64,000 nucleotides of DNA from Nitrospira_D sp035465795 (GTDB lineage Bacteria; Nitrospirota; Nitrospiria; Nitrospirales; Nitrospiraceae): the NCBI RefSeq assembly GCF_049546785.1, contig NZ_JBMWAN010000004.1, positions 186,001 through 250,000 on the forward strand, given 5' to 3'. Shown one piece after another: positions 26,056 to 35,694 of the stretch. The notes under the pieces were generated by a model. That model saw only the letters and a program-made list of their open reading frames with translations. It had not been told where the DNA came from and made no database searches. The translations under genes and the position numbers were made by a program. Numbering within the stretch: the stretch's first letter is position 1; each line of letters begins with the position of its first letter.

Positions 26056-26966
26056 GATCAGGCCTCCAAAATCATCGGATGTGGTACCCGCTTACGATTT
26101 TGGCAAAAGAGCAAACCCTGTACCGCGAAACAGCAAACGCCGAAACGATTTTTATGAGCCATTTCAGCATTCAGCCCCGTCTCCGCAGTCAATAAGCCTG
26201 ACCCTATGAAGGCGATCGCCTTCACACGCTCGAATCGTACATCCATATCATGTTGATTTTGCAAGGCTTCAATCACTGTAGCCGTTACCATACAGTAAGA
26301 AATGGAAACCTTCGCGTGTACGTATTATCAATTATGACAAAGTTACTGAGGAATATCCTGCCAGGTACGAGACGACTTAACCCGCAGGACGCCCTAGCAG
26401 CTGACAGGCGCAAAGACCCATGCACAACATTTCAGGCGATGAGCGAAAAACGAGCAGAGGTTCAGGAGCGGCAGGGGCGGGGTTGTCGGAGCAAGCCCCC
26501 GGTCAGGTCTTTTCACCTTTCCGGGCCCTCAGCAAGTGGATGAGTTCGAGTTGCGACCTGTCGCAGATCCGTTACCAAGCCTCAAACAGCATGCGAAGCA
26601 ACTCCATTCCGAACTAATGACCCTGCACCCATTTGATCACTCCAAGGTCGATCGGCTGCGCCGGAGTCTGATCCGGAAGCAGGACGGTCACCCGCGCGTC
26701 ATTCACGCGGAAGGTCTCTCGATCGCAACTGATTGAGCACCCCTTCAGCAGAGTCGGGAGCTTTTTTCACTGCCCGTCGGCGAGAAGCTTCTCAAGCACG
26801 GCGGAGTCAGCCCGCGGCTCATACAGCGAGACTCGCCGACGCAACCATTCGGAACATCACGGGCGAGGTCGTCAGCGGCAAGGCGTGGAAATCATGGGGG
26901 AAGAGGATGGCCACCCCCTTTGTTGCGACAGGAAGTCCTCGAGATTGGCCACCAGTTTGTTGGCGT
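26056..26966. other. Decayed stretch between PilZ and PagL-like genes
   Basis: About 900 bases with several short overlapping frames and no intact gene. The one recognisable piece is a FlgM-like relic at 26420-26736. No repeats, terminators or promoters stand out. Confidence 0.4.
26420..26736 (+). pseudogene. Possible frameshifted FlgM-like (anti-sigma-28) relic
   Basis: From an ATG at 26420 one frame reads MHNISGDERKTSR, like the start of FlgM proteins. From about 26536 a different frame reads PSLKQHAKQLHSELMTL, then SKVDRLRRSLIRKQ and stops at 26736, resembling the FlgM C-terminal helices. One frame change near 26530 would join them. The similarity is short and no flagellar genes are nearby, so this is a tentative call; a sequencing error is also possible. 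Confidence 0.3.
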
Positions 26967-27596
26967 TCAGAATCGATAGATGAGTTCAAATAAGTGTTGA
27001 TCGACCCCTCGACCGTTGTCGCCATACATGGTGGCGTCGGATAGGTGTTGGAAGAAATAGCCCAGACCAATCGGCCCATAGACCTGAGCTCTGAGGGCTA
27101 TGTTCCAGGTGAACTGGAACGCTCCCCCCAAGTCCTGAGTCCCGTATCTATGTTGGCTTAGGAGCGCAAATCCCCCTCCGGCGTCGAGTGAGAACCGTCC
27201 GTCCTTCTTACCGAATGAGAACCCTGGGAAAAATGTGGTAATAAACGCAGTGTCCCCCGCCGCTCTCACTGCCCCCGCACTCAACCCCCACCTTGTGCCG
27301 ACCCCCCAGCCTGACTCGGAATACCATTCCCAGGGGAGCCGGGCCATCGCCAGGACGTCATACTGTTGAAAATCTTCTAACTCTATTTTTCCGATTGGAG
27401 AATGGCCGCTGAAGCCTCCGCGTACACTGACACTATATAAGCTCACGCCGTCAAATAAGCGCACGCCCTCGGCAGAGCTTGGCGAGGGGGCAAGAAAGTC
27501 GAGCACCAGACAGCCTAGCGCCAGCCAGGTCAAGAAAGCTCCTGCCACCCTGTGCGCTCTCCGCCTAGCGAGGTTCCGGTCAATGTGCTCAATCAT
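26967..27596 (-). CDS. PagL-like lipid A 3-O-deacylase / acyloxyacyl hydrolase family
   Basis: 209 residues with an N-terminal hydrophobic segment ending PSSAEG. The beta-rich body with aromatic strand ends fits an outer-membrane barrel. Near the C-terminus GYFFQHLSDATMYGDNGRG carries the H-x-S pair that forms the PagL active site, followed by QHLFELIYRF, a terminal strand ending in aromatic F. PagL removes the 3-linked acyl chain from lipid A. Catalytic assignment is by motif. Confidence 0.75.
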   Translation of the reverse strand: MIEHIDRNLARRRAHRVAGAFLTWLALGCLVLDFLAPSPSSAEGVRLFDGVSLYSVSVRGGFSGHSPIGKIELEDFQQYDVLAMARLPWEWYSESGWGVGTRWGLSAGAVRAAGDTAFITTFFPGFSFGKKDGRFSLDAGGGFALLSQHRYGTQDLGGAFQFTWNIALRAQVYGPIGLGYFFQHLSDATMYGDNGRGVDQHLFELIYRF

Positions 27597-27964
27597 TGGT
27601 AGACAGCATCCTTTCTGGTGGCAAACGGGTAATTATACCGGTAGAACACTGTCCCGCACAACTAAAAAACGCGCGCATTCGCGCTCGCGGCAAGAGAACC
27701 GCCATGATGCATGCCGGCACGCTTGGCCACACTGATCCGCGCGCAAGAAGGCCCTCATTGCGGATGCGATCCGGTCGGCACTTCGTTGACCCCTCATCAT
27801 CGTAAGCGTATATTCCGGCATGTCGGGTGGTTAGAGCCAAAGGGCATCGAACCGTTCCCCTCTTGCTGCTGTATGAGCAGAATGTCTCAACATCCTGCCG
27901 GAGTTTCCGGCACCCCCCGCAACTCGATGGACATGGGTCTCCTGCGACCGGAAGGGCAAGGCGC
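27597..27964. other. Intergenic region carrying the promoter of the three-gene operon
   Basis: The divergent gap holds a strong promoter at 27786-27814. The rest has no gene I can support. Confidence 0.5.
27786..27814 (+). promoter_or_regulatory. Sigma-70-type promoter of the 27965-30965 operon
   Basis: TTGACC at 27786-27791 and TATATT at 27809-27814 are separated by exactly 17 bases, giving a start near 27821, about 145 bases before the first gene. Confidence 0.65.
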
Positions 27965-28510
27965 GTGGAAGAGACTACGGATCCGATTAAACTGCTCGAC
28001 CTGCCCGGCCAAGTCCTCGACAAAGTGGTCGAGGTGCTGACCAAAGCCGGCATTGAGCTTCCCGCGCTGATCCTGCAGCTCTTTCTCCTCGCGCTGGTGT
28101 TGCTCGTGCTGAGTATCACCATGCGCCCGCTGCTGCCTGACTGGCGGAACGCGAAGCTGCTTCCCCTGCTCGGGGCAGGAGGCCTCGGGCTGATTGCCAT
28201 CGGCATCTTATTCGGCATCGCCTCTCAAACCGCCCTGCCGGACCGGCTCATCGGACGAGTGGCGGGCCAGGAGTTGACCGGGGCCAGAGTCGACCTGCTC
28301 GACCTTCGCCACGAAGCCGTATCGACCGGAGGAGCCGTCGACACCGACACAGGCGAATTCGTCGCCTTCTACAGCCCCGCATGGAACGGGCGCGCGCGCA
28401 CGTTGCGCATCAGTTCTCCCTCCTGCAAACCGCGGGAGCAGGCCATCGCGCCAGGCCGCCTCGCGCGCGGGAGCGAGAGCACATGGGAGTTTCCTTGCGA
28501 GAAGCCATGA
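27965..28510 (+). CDS. Membrane-anchored protein, first of three overlapping genes
   Basis: 181 residues from a GTG at 27965, preceded by a GGAAGGGCAAGG stretch; upstream in-frame sequence looks noncoding. Residues about 10-25 form an amphipathic helix (LLDLPGQVLDKVVEVLTKAG), then one or two hydrophobic helices (LQLFLLALVLLVLSI; LLPLLGAGGLGLIAIGILFG). The rest is a beta-rich domain with VAGQELTGARVDLLDLRHEA and VDTDTGEFVAFYSPAWNG, resembling carboxypeptidase-regulatory-like modules. Its stop overlaps the next start (ATGA). Function unknown. Confidence 0.6.
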   Translation: MEETTDPIKLLDLPGQVLDKVVEVLTKAGIELPALILQLFLLALVLLVLSITMRPLLPDWRNAKLLPLLGAGGLGLIAIGILFGIASQTALPDRLIGRVAGQELTGARVDLLDLRHEAVSTGGAVDTDTGEFVAFYSPAWNGRARTLRISSPSCKPREQAIAPGRLARGSESTWEFPCEKP

Positions 28511-29523
28511 AACACCTCATCGGCGCCATCCTCTGTGCCTTGATCAGCGCGGGAGCCGCCGCTGCCGCCCCGCTCCTGAACGGCACAGTGACCGCGCGCA
28601 ACGGAACACCGCTGGCGGACGTGCAGGTGCAGGTGGAGATTCGCACGGTCCAGACCCTGCCGCCGAGTGACAACCAGGGACACTTCCAGTTCGACGCCGC
28701 GGCGCTATTCCCCGCCGGAGAATTGCGCGATGCGGGCGGACGGCTGATGCTGAAATTCTCCAAACCGGGCTTTCACCCGGTAAATAAGCAGGTGCGGTTC
28801 ACCGAAGGCCAGTCACCATCGCCCGTCTCTATCCAACTGGACCCGATCAGCGGCAGCGGATCCATTCCGGCAACGGAGAAGGAAGCCCTCAAGCAATTCA
28901 CCGCGGCGCCCGGGAGCACGCCGCTCTTCCTCATTCCCTATACCTTCACCGGTATCCAGGCGTCAGATCCCAAGCACGTCAATGAGAGGCTGCGCGCAAA
29001 CCTTGAGCGCGTCATCGTCACACACCTGCAGGCCGCCGGAGTGAGTGGCTCACAGGCGGTCAGCATGAAACTGCTTCCCCTCGAGCAGGCCAACGACATC
29101 GACCGCCTGCGGACATACGGGACATATCTGAATGCCCTGGGGATGATCTCCGGCTACGGAGCCGTGGAGACGGGCGTCGGTGGCTCGCGCTCACTCGGCG
29201 TCTCCTCAACCTTTCTGGTGGTCCCGCAAGCGGAACCACCGGTTGGCGCCCCCGTGCTCTATGTGGACGATGAGGTGCCGGTGGACAGCGTCACCTCGCC
29301 ACGTCTCTATAAATATCTGAGCAAGCTGTGGGGCCGCAGCACGGTGCTGGCGCTCGGCGTCAACGACTACCGCCAGGCCCTGTCCACGCATGACAAGCAG
29401 GCCTTCGCGCGCATCCGCAAATATCTCCATGCCGAACGAGCGGGCGCCGGCCCGGGCGACGAGGCGCTGGTCTCGCAACTCAATCTCTTGATCGGCGCCG
29501 TGGACAGGGAATTGGCGAAATGA
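28507..29523 (+). CDS. Exported protein with carboxypeptidase-regulatory-like N-domain
   Basis: 338 residues from the ATG that overlaps the previous stop; a signal peptide (LISAGAAAAAPLL) follows. Residues about 24-110 (LNGTVTARNGTPLADVQVQV ... GGRLMLKFSKPGF) form a carboxypeptidase-regulatory-like beta sandwich. The C-terminal half (LFLIPYTFTGIQASDPKHVN, LNALGMISGYGAVETG) is unrecognised. The stop overlaps the start of the SH3/TPR gene. It is likely periplasmic and may assemble with its neighbours. Confidence 0.65.
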   Translation: MKHLIGAILCALISAGAAAAAPLLNGTVTARNGTPLADVQVQVEIRTVQTLPPSDNQGHFQFDAAALFPAGELRDAGGRLMLKFSKPGFHPVNKQVRFTEGQSPSPVSIQLDPISGSGSIPATEKEALKQFTAAPGSTPLFLIPYTFTGIQASDPKHVNERLRANLERVIVTHLQAAGVSGSQAVSMKLLPLEQANDIDRLRTYGTYLNALGMISGYGAVETGVGGSRSLGVSSTFLVVPQAEPPVGAPVLYVDDEVPVDSVTSPRLYKYLSKLWGRSTVLALGVNDYRQALSTHDKQAFARIRKYLHAERAGAGPGDEALVSQLNLLIGAVDRELAK

Positions 29524-30965
29524 TGCTGCGTCTGCTCATGATCCTGCTGCTGGCGTTGGTCTCGCCGATACCCTGCACCGACGCCGGCGAGATTATCGGA
29601 TTTAAGGCGGGGCCGCAGACCGGCACAGACGTGGTATTGAGTCACGTCGCACGCAAGGCGCTGGTGGCGGAGTTCCTCGACCCGGGCGACACGGGCATGG
29701 GGAAGTCGATCAGCTATCTGGTCTGGCGGGAAATCCTCACCGCCATCAGCGATCAAGCCGGGGCCGGCGTCATTCTCGCCCGGGCTCCCGGCAACGAGCG
29801 GATCACCGACATGCTGGAGCAAGCCTACCATGAGGCCGCGATCGGCCTCGCCAAGGGACAGGAAGCCGGCATGGCGGTGTGGGGCGCGGTCAATGCCGCC
29901 GGCGACGACCTCTACGTGAGCACGTACCTTTCCCTCTTACCCGAAACCGCGGACGTGCAGCTCACGCTGGGGCTGTTCGGCCAACCCCCGCTGGCGCCGG
30001 GACTCCAAGCCGAAATCACGCGCACCAACTACAATTTTCCGCCGGTCGAGACGACCCGCGCGCAACTCTTTGATCGCCGCATCGTGACGCGCGCGGCCGC
30101 GACACTGCGCGCCACGGCCGATCCTTCCGCCAAGGCGGTCGCGAAAATCTCCAAAAACACAGCCCTGGATGCCGTCGACATGGACAAGGGCTGGTTCAAG
30201 GTGCGCCTGGCCAACGGCACATTCGCCTACATCGACAACTCCGTCGTGGATGTTCCTCCCGGCACGATCGAGGCCGCACACCTGACGATCACGCTGAAAG
30301 CCGCGCCTGCCGGGCAGCCCGTGCGAAAGGTCACGCTCAACGGATCGTACCGCGTGCTGGACATGCGCTACCTGGCCAAGACGGGCCTGTGGTACGAACT
30401 GGCGGTTGGCGATGCGCGCGGGTGGGTGCCGGCGCACCTGGTACGCGCGCGCTTCTCGCTGCCGATTGTGCATTTCGTGGCCGGCCTGTACCGGTATCAA
30501 TTCAAGCGGTATGAGGATGCGCGGCGGGAGTTCGCCCAATACGTCAGCGCACCGAACTCCGGGGCCGACAATCCCAGCCTGGCCTCAGCCTATCAACTGC
30601 TGGGAGCCGGCACGCTGTTGACCAAAGGGACCGTGTTCCAGGCCGATCCCTCAGCGATGGATTATTTTTCGAAGGCGGTAAAGGCCACGCCCTATGATCC
30701 CGCCGCCTACTCCCTGCGCGCCCTCTCGGCCATCGCAGTACAGAAGGAGGCAGGCAGCGCGCTCAGAGACCTGGAACAGGCCTTGACGCTGGATCCCGCT
30801 GACCCCACCCCGCCGAAAATTATCGACGCGCTTCGCACCGAATTGAAGAAGCCGCACAGTACAATGAAGTACCTGCTGCGCGACGGGCAGAATCCCGCCG
30901 TGCTGCAACAGCTCGACGACATGGCAACACGCTATCCCATCGCAGACGTACCAACACCCCAATAA
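29520..30965 (+). CDS. Exported protein with bacterial SH3-like and TPR-like domains
   Basis: 481 residues starting ATGATG, overlapping the previous stop. A signal peptide ends TDAGE. Residues about 180-260 (AATLRATADPSAKAVAKISK, GWFKVRLANGTFAYIDNSVV) form one SH3-like module, and a second variant follows (GSYRVLDMRYLAKTGLWYEL, RGWVPAHLVR). The C-terminal 150 residues contain TPR-like helices (FKRYEDARREFAQYV; AYSLRALSAIAVQKEAGSA). SH3-like modules in exported proteins often contact peptidoglycan or peptides. The three-gene overlap suggests one complex. Confidence 0.7.
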   Translation: MMLRLLMILLLALVSPIPCTDAGEIIGFKAGPQTGTDVVLSHVARKALVAEFLDPGDTGMGKSISYLVWREILTAISDQAGAGVILARAPGNERITDMLEQAYHEAAIGLAKGQEAGMAVWGAVNAAGDDLYVSTYLSLLPETADVQLTLGLFGQPPLAPGLQAEITRTNYNFPPVETTRAQLFDRRIVTRAAATLRATADPSAKAVAKISKNTALDAVDMDKGWFKVRLANGTFAYIDNSVVDVPPGTIEAAHLTITLKAAPAGQPVRKVTLNGSYRVLDMRYLAKTGLWYELAVGDARGWVPAHLVRARFSLPIVHFVAGLYRYQFKRYEDARREFAQYVSAPNSGADNPSLASAYQLLGAGTLLTKGTVFQADPSAMDYFSKAVKATPYDPAAYSLRALSAIAVQKEAGSALRDLEQALTLDPADPTPPKIIDALRTELKKPHSTMKYLLRDGQNPAVLQQLDDMATRYPIADVPTPQ

Positions 30966-31136
30966 TGCCCCATCTGCCTGACTCCGGCACGATTTGCCGG
31001 TGTGCCCTCGACTGTCACGACCTCTGGTTCACCCCATTCGACTCCTGATGAACGCGTCACCGGTTCATGGCAGCCACGCAACCGGAAAAGGACAAGATGC
31101 TTCTCTTGCACCTCCGGCCTTTCCAATATTTCCCCT

Positions 31137-31165
31137 TTCCCAATCTCCATGGGAAGACCTACAAT
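31137..31165 (+). promoter_or_regulatory. Weak promoter candidate before the YD-repeat gene
   Basis: TACAAT at 31160-31165 is 17 bases after TTCCCA at 31137-31142. The -35 match is poor. Confidence 0.3.
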
Positions 31166-31189
31166 GTTTTCCACGCACAGAGGGACGAG

Positions 31190-32014
31190 ATGCTTCCACG
31201 TTGTATCGCCATAGGGCTACTGGCCTCCATACTGTGCGCTTCCGATGCTGCGGCCTCCGGCAAGACGACCAGAGAGAAGAACGAGCTGATCGGTCCGGTT
31301 CGATCCGTCGTGACGATGACAGCGGACGCTTCTTCGTCTGAAACCTATGACCGCGCAGGCAATCTCACCGAGGCGATCGTCTATCAACGGGAGGAGAAGC
31401 ACTCAACCCGCTATGTGTTCACCTACGACCAGCGGGGCGAGCTTCAGGAAGAGATCGCCTATGAGGCCGACGGGACGCCTCTTTACCGGAGACTGTTTGC
31501 CTATGCGCAGGATCCATCCGGACGGGCGACAGCCGTGGTTGCCGCCTCGCAAGAGGGCGAATTTCACCATGCCGAACTCTCCATCTACGACGGAGACGGA
31601 AACCTAGCAGAGAAGATTTATACCGACGGCACCATGACGAGCAGAAATCTATTCGATGTCCTCGGACGCATCCTCTATTCCGGACGATATAGGGACCAGC
31701 TATTGCTTGCTGAGTTAGCCTGGACCTATGACAACAATGGAAGATTGATCGGGCTGACCAGCTACAGTCCCGGCGGAGCCGTCACCGGGAAAGTCCGGCA
31801 CGAGTATGACGATACAGGGAAACGTATCCGGACAACGACCGAGACAATTCAGCACGGTGCGACCAGCAGATGGATCTCCACCTATGAATACGACGGTGCA
31901 GGTAACTGGATCAAAGAGCTCACAAGACAGGTAACGGGCAGTTCATCAGAGAGCGGTACGGCGCCGAGCCAGCTCCTGCAAGAGCGGCTGATCGACTATT
32001 ACGAAACCCGCTGA
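31190..32014 (+). CDS. Exported YD/RHS-repeat-like protein
   Basis: 274 residues from the ATG at 31190, which precedes a signal peptide (LLASILCASDAAASG) and follows GAGGGACGAG. Several tandem segments fit the YD/RHS beta-repeat pattern: YDRAGNLTEAIVYQREEKHS, YDQRGELQEEIAYEADGTPL, YDGDGNLAEKIYTDG, YDNNGRLIGLTSYS, YDDTGKRIRTTTE and YDGAGNWIKELTRQ. It is far shorter than RHS toxins and has no C-terminal toxin, so a small secreted beta-structure protein is likely. Confidence 0.8.
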   Translation: MLPRCIAIGLLASILCASDAAASGKTTREKNELIGPVRSVVTMTADASSSETYDRAGNLTEAIVYQREEKHSTRYVFTYDQRGELQEEIAYEADGTPLYRRLFAYAQDPSGRATAVVAASQEGEFHHAELSIYDGDGNLAEKIYTDGTMTSRNLFDVLGRILYSGRYRDQLLLAELAWTYDNNGRLIGLTSYSPGGAVTGKVRHEYDDTGKRIRTTTETIQHGATSRWISTYEYDGAGNWIKELTRQVTGSSSESGTAPSQLLQERLIDYYETR

Positions 32015-32644
32015 CACAAAACGCAGGCGACAGGTCAAACCGAAATGACTTCTAATACCTTGCCGCCTCGCGCAGACAGCGAGAGTCGCCCGACACGACG
32101 ATTCAGCACATGATTGGCGAGGCGCCAGCAACAAGGAGTGGACGACATGGCATAGGGAATCTTCTGCGAACGTGAAGCACGCATGTCAAGAAAAGATGCC
32201 TGACCATTTTCCAGTCTTTAGACTTCTCACCCTTTCCCATCGGCCCAGTTCCACCACCCCCATCGCATCGACACATCCTTTATTACATGTATATCCACAA
32301 TTAGTCTATTGACACCCGAACTTCCGAATACTAATATGCCACCGCAATCCGACCTCAGCCGCGGATCGTGATACACAGGAAGAAGATTGGTGAGGGTCAC
32401 CTCTTCCTCGAGGATGCTGGGGCATGTCAGACTGTGAGCCATTCTGAATGGCACCTCAATCACGGCCCTTCGGGCGGCCGAAAGAATGAAGAGAAATAAA
32501 TCCCGCTCCCTTTGCTTTTCCCGGCTTCAGAATACCGAACCACCACGAGGGGATCCCTCACGAAGAGCTATCCCATTCGCGATTAGGCAAAAGATTCAAC
32601 CCTAACTATTTACTCGCTACCAAGAGTGTCGACGGGGGAAAGAG
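32015..32644. other. Intergenic leader of the accessory island
   Basis: About 630 bases with no convincing gene. A short minus-strand frame at 32227-32463 has no ribosome binding site. The sequence turns AT-rich toward the island gene at 32645, whose ATG follows GGGGGAAAGAG. Confidence 0.4.
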
Positions 32645-35638
32645 ATGCCAATACTGACTAGCAGACTTGGAAAGATGGTTCTAGCTTCATGCATTCTCAG
32701 CAGCACTTGGGTCGGTTGCGCCAATCGCAACTTCTCCCCCGGAACAACCAAGGGAGTAATTGTCGTAGATAGCCCCGAGGTGTTTACCCGCGAGCGAGTG
32801 GTTAACGACCGCCGACTACAGGAAGCTTGGCTTAAGAAACAACTTGAGCTGTGCGACCAAGTGGATGGCGTTCAGGGGCTCATAGATTCGAGAGGAACAG
32901 ATGGCACTCTGGTGAACACAAACGCAGAATTTTTGCGCGCCCAACAAATGTCCAAGAGGCTTCAAGACGGCACAGGAGACACCCAAGGGAAAAACAATAG
33001 CGGCACCTCAAACGGGGAGACCGGCTTGAAAGACACGCTCGAATCCAAGGACCGAATCTCACGTGACCCCAATACCATCGTACCATCCCGAGCGCAGTCT
33101 TCCCCCACCGACAGCTTCAATGACAAAGATGCCTGCAGGGACAAAATACGTGGCGAGCTTAATGCGATCGGCCTTGACGACAGGCACGACCTCAATGGTC
33201 AAACGATTTACAGACTAAAGTTTGACTCTACGGTCATCCCGGAACACGACACAAGCGCCTGGGCAGTTGTCAGGATGCAGATGGAGCATCCGCAGTGCAC
33301 GCATCAAGCAATTCAAACCGCGGCAAAACCCACGGCCGATGCCGTGAAGGAATCGACCCAGGAGTCTAAAACTTGTGATGAAGAAACGGATCAGCTCTAT
33401 TCCAGTTGGAACCAATACATCGAAAGATTTTTGAATGAGCTTTACAAGGATAAGGTGAGTCTTTTCAATAATTTTGCACTTCCAGCCAGAGACATCGATG
33501 AACTTGTGTATTACGCCGAAATGAACCTTCCTCAAAATGACGAAAAGAATTATTTTGAGAGCTCCATATCCCAAAATAAAGGAAGAACCTTTATTGAGCT
33601 AGAGCGAGAATCACATGCCACTGCTTCCCACTCAGATATCTACAAACGTCTAAACGGCTTGATCGTTGCGTTACATGAAAAGAAATTCAAAAAACTTGGC
33701 GTTCCTCTAGAAGACATAGCCCCATTGCTTCTCCTCCAACAAATTACAGCCACTTATAGTGACGATTCGAGATACGGAAATTACTTCGAAATTTGTCCGG
33801 GGGACAACTCGATACAGGTATTTCAAAAGGAAAAACGATCGAGCCGGCCTTGCTCAAAACAATCGACCACGAAATACTTGTTTTGCACTCTAACAAAGGA
33901 GAAGTCCTGCTCCCAGAAGTCCTCCTCCCAGGAGCCCTCCTCCCAGGAGCCCTCCTCCCAGGAGCCCTCCTCCCAGGAGCCCTCCTCCCAGGAGCCCTCC
34001 TCCCAGGAGCCCTCCTCCCAGGAGCCCTCCTCCCAGGAGGACTGCTCCCAGAAGCCAGATGGTAAAACCCGATTCAAATGTGAACTTAATAACCTGTATC
34101 AGAATGGGCATATCTTCAGCTACGATGTGACGCCGAAAGAATCCGTCCAGCGCATTTCGGATGTTGGCTCATACAGGGAAGTATCCCAATTCCTTCTTAG
34201 CCTGAAAGCCCTAGTAGGAACCACGGACTTAAAAAACACGCTTGAGCTCTACAGAGAGCGTGAAGCCCTGACCCATGCCATCAGACGGCAACCACTTATT
34301 GTTGGGTTTGGATCGGAGGGCAGAGAGCTCTCTGGTAACAATTCCCCCGGCGAGGGAGAAATCGGATGGCTCATTGGACCAAAGTTCGAATTGGCCCCGG
34401 ACGGGTCGTATCACTATTTCCGCCACGTCCCCATTCAAAACGCACTTTCTACATCCGTTTCCGTACCTGGCTGGTGGAGGAACCTTAAGATAAGAGTATC
34501 CAGGTGCTGGCTAGGCGAAACGGTAAACACCTGCCAGGACAATCCCTTTAAAGACGATCCCTCCACTAAAGACGATCCCTCCACAAAAGATCTTCGTGTT
34601 TATTCCATCAAGCTCCCCGGCGATATTCGTGCATTGGATTCGGCGATGGGGAACAAGTTACGCCTAAGAACACCAACGGTTCTCAAACATGAAGTCCACA
34701 GACTCACCGCAGGAAAGTCAGGCAGCATCATCATCCATGGAACAAACCTCTGGCGCGCCACCGTTGTGTCTGTTGGGAACTGGACCGCCGACAATATTCT
34801 AGTCCTTCCTAACATGGAAGGCATTCAAGCAACTTTCACAGCTGACACAACAAAACAATGGGATATACCCGAAGTGCGCAAGTACCCTATAAATGTTTGG
34901 ACAAGCGAAGGATGGGAATTTGCCGGTAATGCGTGGGTATGGCCGGCATCAAACCCCTCAGAGCATCCAAAAGAGCTTTCATTTGCTGGGAATTACTACA
35001 TTTTGGGAACCGATCTTGCGCTCCAGATTCCCCCACAAGTTCTGGGGCAAGGTTTTTCAGATCTACAAGTTGGAATACGCCTTCACAAAGAACAAGGGAC
35101 ACAGAATGCATTCGAATTTGTTAAGCCCACAATAGGAAAGGACGGCCGTATCATCGCCAAACACACTACCGCCTGCACAAATTGCCAGAACGGCGACAAG
35201 CTCGATATCATAGTTGGGCTCAAACCAGTTCCAAATGCCGAGCAACTGCTCATTCCCATTAAACAGACACCCATCTTCTATGACAACACGGACAACTCTC
35301 AAGCCAAGCTAGGCCTTCCCGGTGGGCCAATTGGCCCGGTGAGCTTTCCAAACCTATCCTCTACTCCAGAAATTACAGTGCATTTCCCATTGGGCCTCGA
35401 GGATGCGTATCCAGGATTCACAGCAATGAAAGGCGTGCTTACTGCAAAAGGAACCACCCCGTCACCTCCCCAGATCACTATAAATCCGGTGGGATGCGTA
35501 ATGGTCAATCGGCAGGACAAGTGCACCTACAAGCTGTCGGGAACCAGTGCGACTGGCCAAAAGCATGTGTACACGCTTCAGTTTGGTGGTGACAAGGAGA
35601 ATCCTCCCGTCCTGGGCACAATCACAATCGGGCCCTAG
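32645..35638 (+). CDS. Large lipoprotein-like protein with SSQEP repeats
   Basis: 997 residues. A lipobox-like WVGC at about residues 22-25 follows a hydrophobic segment, suggesting a lipoprotein. Residues about 427-466 are a (SSQEP)n tract, a probable flexible linker. The middle (LIVGFGSEGRELSGNN, EIGWLIGPKFEL, VSVPGWWRNLKIRVSRCWLG) and the C-terminal region (LTAGKSGSIIIHGTNLWRAT) suggest beta domains, the latter IPT-like. Codon use is more AT-rich than in flanking genes, fitting acquired DNA. The beta-barrel gene follows within 60 bases. Function unknown. Confidence 0.6.
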   Translation: MPILTSRLGKMVLASCILSSTWVGCANRNFSPGTTKGVIVVDSPEVFTRERVVNDRRLQEAWLKKQLELCDQVDGVQGLIDSRGTDGTLVNTNAEFLRAQQMSKRLQDGTGDTQGKNNSGTSNGETGLKDTLESKDRISRDPNTIVPSRAQSSPTDSFNDKDACRDKIRGELNAIGLDDRHDLNGQTIYRLKFDSTVIPEHDTSAWAVVRMQMEHPQCTHQAIQTAAKPTADAVKESTQESKTCDEETDQLYSSWNQYIERFLNELYKDKVSLFNNFALPARDIDELVYYAEMNLPQNDEKNYFESSISQNKGRTFIELERESHATASHSDIYKRLNGLIVALHEKKFKKLGVPLEDIAPLLLLQQITATYSDDSRYGNYFEICPGDNSIQVFQKEKRSSRPCSKQSTTKYLFCTLTKEKSCSQKSSSQEPSSQEPSSQEPSSQEPSSQEPSSQEPSSQEPSSQEDCSQKPDGKTRFKCELNNLYQNGHIFSYDVTPKESVQRISDVGSYREVSQFLLSLKALVGTTDLKNTLELYREREALTHAIRRQPLIVGFGSEGRELSGNNSPGEGEIGWLIGPKFELAPDGSYHYFRHVPIQNALSTSVSVPGWWRNLKIRVSRCWLGETVNTCQDNPFKDDPSTKDDPSTKDLRVYSIKLPGDIRALDSAMGNKLRLRTPTVLKHEVHRLTAGKSGSIIIHGTNLWRATVVSVGNWTADNILVLPNMEGIQATFTADTTKQWDIPEVRKYPINVWTSEGWEFAGNAWVWPASNPSEHPKELSFAGNYYILGTDLALQIPPQVLGQGFSDLQVGIRLHKEQGTQNAFEFVKPTIGKDGRIIAKHTTACTNCQNGDKLDIIVGLKPVPNAEQLLIPIKQTPIFYDNTDNSQAKLGLPGGPIGPVSFPNLSSTPEITVHFPLGLEDAYPGFTAMKGVLTAKGTTPSPPQITINPVGCVMVNRQDKCTYKLSGTSATGQKHVYTLQFGGDKENPPVLGTITIGP
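33923..34042 (+). repeat. 15-bp minisatellite coding for SSQEP
   Basis: The unit TCCTCCCAGGAGCCC recurs seven times, then once more as TCCTCCCAGGAGGAC. The copies are essentially identical at the DNA level, which implies recent expansion or array homogenisation. The unit length is a multiple of three, so copy-number change would keep the frame and alter linker length. It lies inside the 997-residue gene. No spacers separate units. Confidence 0.9.
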
Positions 35639-35694
35639 CCTAAATGCTATGCCGTGAAGTTTACATGATTGGCAGAACAAAGAAAGGTACCCGC

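Noticed and set aside
26058..26291. 77-residue minus-strand frame
   Set aside because: No ribosome binding site and no domain; located in a decayed stretch.
26733..26993. 86-residue plus-strand frame
   Set aside because: Overlaps the PagL-like gene end and shows no coding features.
32227..32463. 78-residue minus-strand frame in the island leader
   Set aside because: GTG start without ribosome binding site and no recognisable content.
33923..34042. CRISPR-like array
   Set aside because: Units are 15 bases and directly adjacent, with no spacers.
33793..34065. Repeat-derived frames in both orientations over the SSQEP tract
   Set aside because: They arise because a 15-base repeat keeps all frames open; only the 997-residue gene has a start and extension.
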